Assembly (NCBI GenBank): GCA_902783885.1
Contig: CACZSQ010000039.1
Location: forward strand, 30,543 to 94,542
DNA: 64,000 nt
From: an uncultured Bacteroidales bacterium
GTDB taxonomy: Bacteria; Bacteroidota; Bacteroidia; Bacteroidales; Bacteroidaceae
Direction: 5' to 3'
This document shows, one piece after another, positions 60,628 to 64,000 of the stretch. Below the pieces are notes generated by a model. It searched no databases. It was not told the origin of the DNA and was given only the letters and a program-made list of their open reading frames with translations. A program made the translations under genes and the position numbers. Within the stretch, counting starts at the first letter, position 1, and every line of letters begins with the position of its first letter.

Positions 60628-61970
60628 AGCGGACAAATTTGTACGTGACGGACGGCTCCGCTGGCCTCTTGGTCTTGATAGTCGAAGGCACCGAAGTTCT
60701 CCAGCGAACAGCGGATGGCGTTCACAAGTTTCCTTTCGCGCAAAAATATCCAAAGACTCTTCATGCCACCCTGCTTTTCGGCTTTTACTTCGATAGGCAA
60801 TACTGTCTGGTGATAACTGGAGAAGTAATCCACTTCAGCCTGTGAGTTTTTTGCATGACGCTGCCAGTAGTATATCTCGTGACGGATGTTGGGCGTGCGA
60901 TAATGCAGCAATTCGAGTCCTGCCAGCATCTCAGCCATTGGTCCTTTGTTAACCAGGTCGGTAACATCGCTCGTCAGAATCTGTTCGGTGAGTTCTGAGA
61001 TGTCACCCGTGGTCATGTTCAGCAGTCGCAGCATCAAGCCCGTATCGAGCAGCAGCATCTTCTGGTACGACTTATCTGCCTCACTCCCCAGTGGCAATCC
61101 GTTGCCGTCAGTATGTGTCACGGGTATCACGATTCCTGCCTTGGTGAGCATATCCAGAGCCTTCTTTACCTCAGCTGCCTTATAGTTACCTTCCACTGCG
61201 GAACAGACAAACTTCTTCGTAGCCTGCACAGCGACACTTCTCATGGTGTTGCGAAGCAGTGTGGGGTCGATCTTCTTGCGGTATTTGGGGAAATCATCCT
61301 CGTAGGTCACAACGATATCATCCTGTATCTCCTGACAAGCCAAGTAGTCGTGTGTCTTCACCCACTTGGCCACAGCCTCGGGCATACCGCCTACAAGCAT
61401 GAAAGTCCTTGTGAGCCCCACCAGTTTATCATAGAGCGGTTGGGGGAGTGGTTGGGATGAAGAGGCTCCGTTTCGGGCTTCCATCAACAGCTGTTCGCCA
61501 TTGGCAATGAGGAATTCGTCGAAAGTCATCGGATACATGAACATGGAATGGATGCGGCCTACGCCGAACGACGGAAGGTCTTCAAGGGAAAACTCCAGCA
61601 GCGATCCGGCAGCAACCACATGCAATTCGGGCAGGTCTTCCTTGAAGAACCAAAGTGACATAATGGCCTCTGGACAGGCCTGAACTTCGTCCAAGAAAAG
61701 CAACGTCTTGCCCGGCACGATGCGTTTTCCTGCCATAGCGGATATCTGTGAGACAATCTTCTTCACGTCAATGTCTTTCACCTGAAACAGTGGGATGTAG
61801 GACGCTTGTTTCTCAAAGTTGATCTCCACATAGCTCTCAAAGTGCTCTGCCAGATGACGTACGGCTGTTGATTTTCCTACCTGACGCGCACCACGGAGTA
61901 GCAGCGGCTTATGAGTTTCGCGTGAGGCCCATTCTGCCAGATAGCTATCGATAAATCTCGGATAATACAT
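60579..61970 (-). CDS. AAA-type ATPase with DUF4143 domain
   Basis: 463 residues. Walker A LLRGARQVGKSTAVRHL, Walker B LLFLDEVQACPEAI, then AAGSLLEF (sensor region) and a C-terminal DUF4143 nuclease-like fold (EIYYWQRHAKNSQAEVDYF, LPIEVKAEKQGG with Asp/Glu-x-Lys). These proteins are common in gut Bacteroidales, often as lone genes next to mobile DNA, and are of unknown role; links to defence or transposition are guesses. The 3' end lies where the SUMF1 fragment breaks off. Promoter at 61998-62029. Confidence 0.9.
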   Translation of the reverse strand: MYYPRFIDSYLAEWASRETHKPLLLRGARQVGKSTAVRHLAEHFESYVEINFEKQASYIPLFQVKDIDVKKIVSQISAMAGKRIVPGKTLLFLDEVQACPEAIMSLWFFKEDLPELHVVAAGSLLEFSLEDLPSFGVGRIHSMFMYPMTFDEFLIANGEQLLMEARNGASSSQPLPQPLYDKLVGLTRTFMLVGGMPEAVAKWVKTHDYLACQEIQDDIVVTYEDDFPKYRKKIDPTLLRNTMRSVAVQATKKFVCSAVEGNYKAAEVKKALDMLTKAGIVIPVTHTDGNGLPLGSEADKSYQKMLLLDTGLMLRLLNMTTGDISELTEQILTSDVTDLVNKGPMAEMLAGLELLHYRTPNIRHEIYYWQRHAKNSQAEVDYFSSYHQTVLPIEVKAEKQGGMKSLWIFLRERKLVNAIRCSLENFGAFDYQDQEASGAVRHVQICPLYAISQMDSVLKAFNW

Positions 61971-61997
61971 CTTTTACTTATCTTGTTTTATCGGCTG

Positions 61998-62029
61998 CAA
62001 AAATATAAAACAAACATTATCCAAACAAA
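61998..62029 (-). promoter_or_regulatory. Promoter of the DUF4143 ATPase gene
   Basis: On the minus strand TTTG (62026-62029), 20 bp, TATTTTTG (61998-62005); exact consensus. Confidence 0.85.
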
Positions 62030-62044
62030 TAAATTAACTAAAAA

Positions 62045-62090
62045 TGACAAAATCCAAGGAAATAATTTGTCGGATATTGACAAAATCCAA
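62045..62090. promoter_or_regulatory. Two 13-bp direct repeats upstream of the ATPase promoter
   Basis: TGACAAAATCCAA at 62045-62057 and 62078-62090, 33 bp apart (about three helical turns), just upstream of the -33. Could be binding sites for an activator or part of a mobile element. Confidence 0.5.
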
Positions 62091-62137
62091 AGAAAAAGGA
62101 CAGACCTATCGCTGCCGTGAACCCTTCCACGGAAAGG

Positions 62138-62151
62138 CTTTTTCTAGTCTA
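62138..62151. repeat. 14-bp direct repeat, left copy (outside the IS)
   Basis: CTTTTTCTAGTCTA, identical to 63772-63785 at the other end of the insertion sequence. Confidence 0.7.
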
Positions 62152-62397
62152 TGACCTCAACTGAAAAAGGTTGTCACTTTTTGGAGAGTTAAACTTAAAC
62201 GGTTATTACAATATTTACTGTCTCACTAAAAGCGTTTACCTCATTTGATTTCTATAACGATATTGGTTGTCAGTTAGCCTGAATCGGTTGTCAGCATATT
62301 GCTCTTACAACAGAAAGGGTTACCCTTTCGCGCGGGTTTCACTGACTTGGTTACGTCTTTCTCGCTCCGAATCGTGGGCAAAGGTACACTTTATTCT

Positions 62398-63303
62398 TTA
62401 AATACCAGCATTTTCCCAGGGATTTTTCCACAATCGCTGCTGTGGTCCGCTTTGAGTATGCACCACCGATGGTGTCTGGTTCCCGATGCTCATGTGCGGT
62501 CTCTCGTCGTTGTAGAAGGCTATGATGCGGGTCAGTTCCTTCTTGCATGCCTTACGCGTCGGGATGGTCATCCTATAGAGCCATTCTGTCTTTAGGATTC
62601 CGTTTGCCCGTTCTGCCACTGCGTTTTCCAACGGGTCTCCGCTCTGTGTCATACTGATGCTGGTTCCATGCCCTTTGAGAATTGCCACATATGCCTGGCT
62701 GCAATACTGGCAGCCCCGGTCAGAGTGGTGAATCAGGCGCTTGGCGGTGTCTTCATCAATGTCTTTATAAGCCATGTTCAGAGCCTCTATAGGATAGGTA
62801 GTCTCCAGCGTAGGACCTACCGACCAGCCCACAATCTTGTGTGAATACAGATCCGTGATAAGAGAAAGATAACAGACCCCCTCGGCAGTCTCCACATAGG
62901 TGATGTCGCTGGCCCATACTTGGTTGGGGCGGTTCGGTACGACATCCTTGATGAGATTGGGGTACTTACGGTAGTTATGCCCGGAATCGGTCGTCTTGTA
63001 GCGCCTGCGACGCTTGATGCGCACCATAAGCCCGTGCTTGCGGAGCATCTCCGTGAAAGTGTCACGACCGGGAAAGCAGCCGGTGTCATCAAACATCTTC
63101 TTCAGGATGGCATGCAGCTTGGATGCGCCCAGCCCCGGGTTGGCCTTGCGGTACTCACGCGCCTTCTCCATGATGATAGGCTCTATGGCATCCTCTGCAA
63201 ACCCGTCTTTGTCGTCACGTTTGTTGTATGCCTGTCTGCTGTAACCAAACAGCCCGCAAAGAGTGCCCAGGGCTGACCCTGGACCTTCTTCGCGAAGCAG
63301 ACT
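62398..63303 (-). CDS. IS3-family transposase OrfB (DDE integrase core)
   Basis: rve/DDE transposase. Catalytic residues: Asp in VWASDITYVET, Asp in IHHSDRGCQY, Glu in DPLENAVAERANGIL; the N-terminal HTH_21 part (KAREYRKANPGLGASKL) precedes. The frame is open upstream of the ATG at 63171, through LCGLFGYSRQAYNKR, which is a normal part of OrfB; so translation starts earlier, probably by -1 frameshift from orfA near the A-run at 63321-63326. The exact start is uncertain. Confidence 0.88.
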   Translation of the reverse strand, partial: SLLREEGPGSALGTLCGLFGYSRQAYNKRDDKDGFAEDAIEPIIMEKAREYRKANPGLGASKLHAILKKMFDDTGCFPGRDTFTEMLRKHGLMVRIKRRRRYKTTDSGHNYRKYPNLIKDVVPNRPNQVWASDITYVETAEGVCYLSLITDLYSHKIVGWSVGPTLETTYPIEALNMAYKDIDEDTAKRLIHHSDRGCQYCSQAYVAILKGHGTSISMTQSGDPLENAVAERANGILKTEWLYRMTIPTRKACKKELTRIIAFYNDERPHMSIGNQTPSVVHTQSGPQQRLWKNPWENAGI

Positions 63304-63746
63304 TACTGTTTGGTGCCAGATTTTTTACTTACAGGGATGTTAAAGGTCTGTTCCGCTAGATCAATCATGGTGGAATAGGCATGGGAACGGAGTTTCTCCA
63401 GCTCCAAAGCCTTGCGAAGACGCTTTATCTCCGCGTCTTTTTCCTTTAAGCGTTCATCCTTCGTCTTTGACATATCTTCATCAAGAATGGATTCCTGCTG
63501 CAAAGGTAAAGAATCTTTTTCATTCAGAAGCTTGTCCATCCATGAAAACAGCACCGAACGGCTGCTGATATGGTATTTCTTGATGATCCTCTCTGCGGGA
63601 AGGCCGCTTTCAAGGTACTCACGAACGATTGAAATACGGTCATCGTCCGTGAATGTGTAACCCTTTAACTCTACCTCGCGTGTCTCATACCATCCTGTGG
63701 CCTCATTATACACACGCTCTGTTCTTGTCTTGTGTTTCATTGTCAC
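63303..63746 (-). CDS. IS3-family transposase OrfA (helix-turn-helix)
   Basis: 147 residues. Helix-turn-helix (DRISIVREYLESGLPAER, then IIKKYHISSRSVLFSWM) and a C-terminal leucine-zipper-like helix (KEKDAEIKRLRKALELEKLR) as in IS3 OrfA. It ends at TAA 63303-63305; orfB lies in the -1 frame. The site TAAAAAAT is a weak slippery sequence (six A rather than A-AAA-AAG). Second ATG at 63740 is an alternative start. Confidence 0.85.
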   Translation of the reverse strand: MTMKHKTRTERVYNEATGWYETREVELKGYTFTDDDRISIVREYLESGLPAERIIKKYHISSRSVLFSWMDKLLNEKDSLPLQQESILDEDMSKTKDERLKEKDAEIKRLRKALELEKLRSHAYSTMIDLAEQTFNIPVSKKSGTKQ

Positions 63747-63771
63747 TTCTTTTTGCCTCCTAAAGTGACAA

Positions 63772-63785
63772 CTTTTTCTAGTCTA
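63772..63785. repeat. 14-bp direct repeat, right copy (spanning the IS end)
   Basis: CTTTTTCTAGTCTA, identical to 62138-62151. Confidence 0.7.
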
Positions 63786-63787
63786 AG

Positions 63788-63910
63788 TCAGTATGAATCT
63801 ATAAACAGCTTCTTACTGTCCGGAATGTCTATATTGTCAGCGGCCTTACAACCAGCACCGCCAACTCCTATGATGAGAAATTTTGTGTCCATATCATATG
63901 CTTTATTCAT
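63788..63910 (-). pseudogene. N-terminal stub of an FtsZ/tubulin-superfamily gene, cut by the IS
   Basis: 40 codons: the product has DTKFLIIGVGGAGCKAADNI, the first strand and glycine-rich loop of FtsZ-family GTPases (GVGGAG), then KKLFID, which fits the second strand (FIAVNTD in FtsZ). It then reaches a stop 7 bp before the IS end. Its ATG overlaps the stop of the upstream gene by 4 bp. It is not housekeeping ftsZ (sequence too different, e.g. CKAADNID for GNAVNRM). The rest of the gene is not at the left side of the IS. Confidence 0.7.
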
Positions 63911-64000
63911 TCGTCTTTTCCGATTAAGATAACCCATTCGCCATTCTTGCGACCACCTGTGCGAGAAAGGATTCCCAGCTTTTTCAGCTTTGCAATGTCA
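63907..64000 (-). CDS. C-terminal end of a winged-helix protein (partial)
   Basis: The last 30 residues, DIAKLKKLGILSRTGGRKNG followed by EWVILIGKDE, match the C-terminal winged helix that ends RecG-like/AlbA (Schlafen-type) ATP-binding regulators (pattern I..LK..G.L.R.G..K.G.W.I). The gene starts beyond the window edge. It is coupled to the FtsZ-like stub by a 4-bp ATGA overlap, so both formed one operon. Confidence 0.6.
   Translation of the reverse strand, partial: DIAKLKKLGILSRTGGRKNGEWVILIGKDE

Larger units (their letters stand above)
62162..63780 (-). mobile_element. IS3-family insertion sequence
   Basis: About 1.6 kb holding orfA and orfB on the minus strand. Ends are imperfect inverted repeats: left TGAAAAAGGTTGTCACTTTT (62162-62181), right (read on minus) TAGAAAAAGTTGTCACTTTA. 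Near the left end GGTTGTCA recurs at about 62169, 62265 and 62288, likely transposase sites. I find no obvious 3-4-bp target duplication. The right end lies at the broken end of an FtsZ-like gene whose remainder is not seen at the left end, so the left flank was rearranged. Confidence 0.85.

Noticed and set aside
63732-63932. Plus-strand ORF of 66 codons at the right edge
   Set aside because: It runs antisense across the IS end and the FtsZ-like stub; no signal or family.

Overview
This looks like a chromosomal piece of a Bacteroidales bacterium, most likely Prevotellaceae (genus inferred, not proven). The basis is: promoters of the Bacteroidetes type (TTTG, about 20 bp, TAnnTTTG) before many genes; a 286-residue primary sigma factor; a tmRNA whose tag reads GENTYALAA; C-terminal tails of the form GINIVR..DGK..KVLVK on large secreted proteins; SLBB-type export proteins; and DUF4831 and DUF5103 proteins. 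Base composition is close to 50% GC, with AT-rich, repeat-laden spacers.

Layout. 1-1.6 kb: two ABC-2 permease genes, the first cut by the window edge. 1.6-5.7 kb: two overlapping MFS permeases downstream of prolyl-tRNA synthetase. 5.8-7.3 kb: an OmpA-type lipoprotein and a TRIC-type channel, convergent on a shared terminator. 7.3-11.5 kb: a compact minus-strand run of secreted protein, HPr-kinase-like protein, SipW/S24-like peptidase, PqqD-like protein, MtgA transglycosylase and DUF5103 (T9SS plug-like) protein. 11.5-15.2 kb: rpoD, htrA, rnpB (RNase P RNA) and a HAD phosphatase. 15.4-23.7 kb: two giant paralogous secreted proteins with a T9SS-like sorting tail. 23.8-29.1 kb: two tiny membrane proteins, rfbA, a Wza-like lipoprotein and a BY-kinase (Wzc-like) on the opposite strand, separated by a spacer packed with repeats. 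29.2-32.3 kb: an unknown protein, a coiled-coil protein, ZapA and RNase Y. 32.4-34.7 kb: a GxxExxY protein, a WecA/MraY-type enzyme and two unexplained structured elements. 34.7-45.4 kb: an exopolysaccharide locus (GT2, alginate-lyase-like protein, GT4, WbsX-like, a remnant acyltransferase, Wzy, Wzx, Wzz, SLBB Wza). 45.6-46 kb: tmRNA. 46-51.2 kb: DUF4831, adk, hpt, nnr, obg. 51.2-58.7 kb: a cobalamin-riboswitch operon (TonB receptor, lipidated CbiK chelatase, second TonB receptor, CbiH-CbiC fusion). 58.8-64 kb: an alpha/beta hydrolase lipoprotein, a broken SUMF1 gene, a DUF4143 ATPase, an IS3-family element, and an FtsZ-like gene cut short at that element.

How the parts work together. The polysaccharide genes form a Wzx/Wzy-type pathway: the WecA-like enzyme starts the lipid-linked unit, glycosyltransferases extend it, Wzx flips it, Wzy polymerises it, and Wzz, BY-kinase and Wza proteins control length and export. 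The cobalamin block imports corrinoids through TonB receptors and holds late and metal-insertion steps under a B12 riboswitch. The most unusual signals are: GC-rich inverted repeats carried in frame inside the CbiH-CbiC fusion; a lipidated cobaltochelatase between two corrinoid receptors; two multi-helix palindromic elements in spacers (32.9 kb and 34.3 kb); interspersed MITE-like repeats; the PqqD/peptidase/kinase cassette without a visible precursor; and an FtsZ-family gene truncated at an IS3 element. All calls are from reading the sequence; no database search was run.
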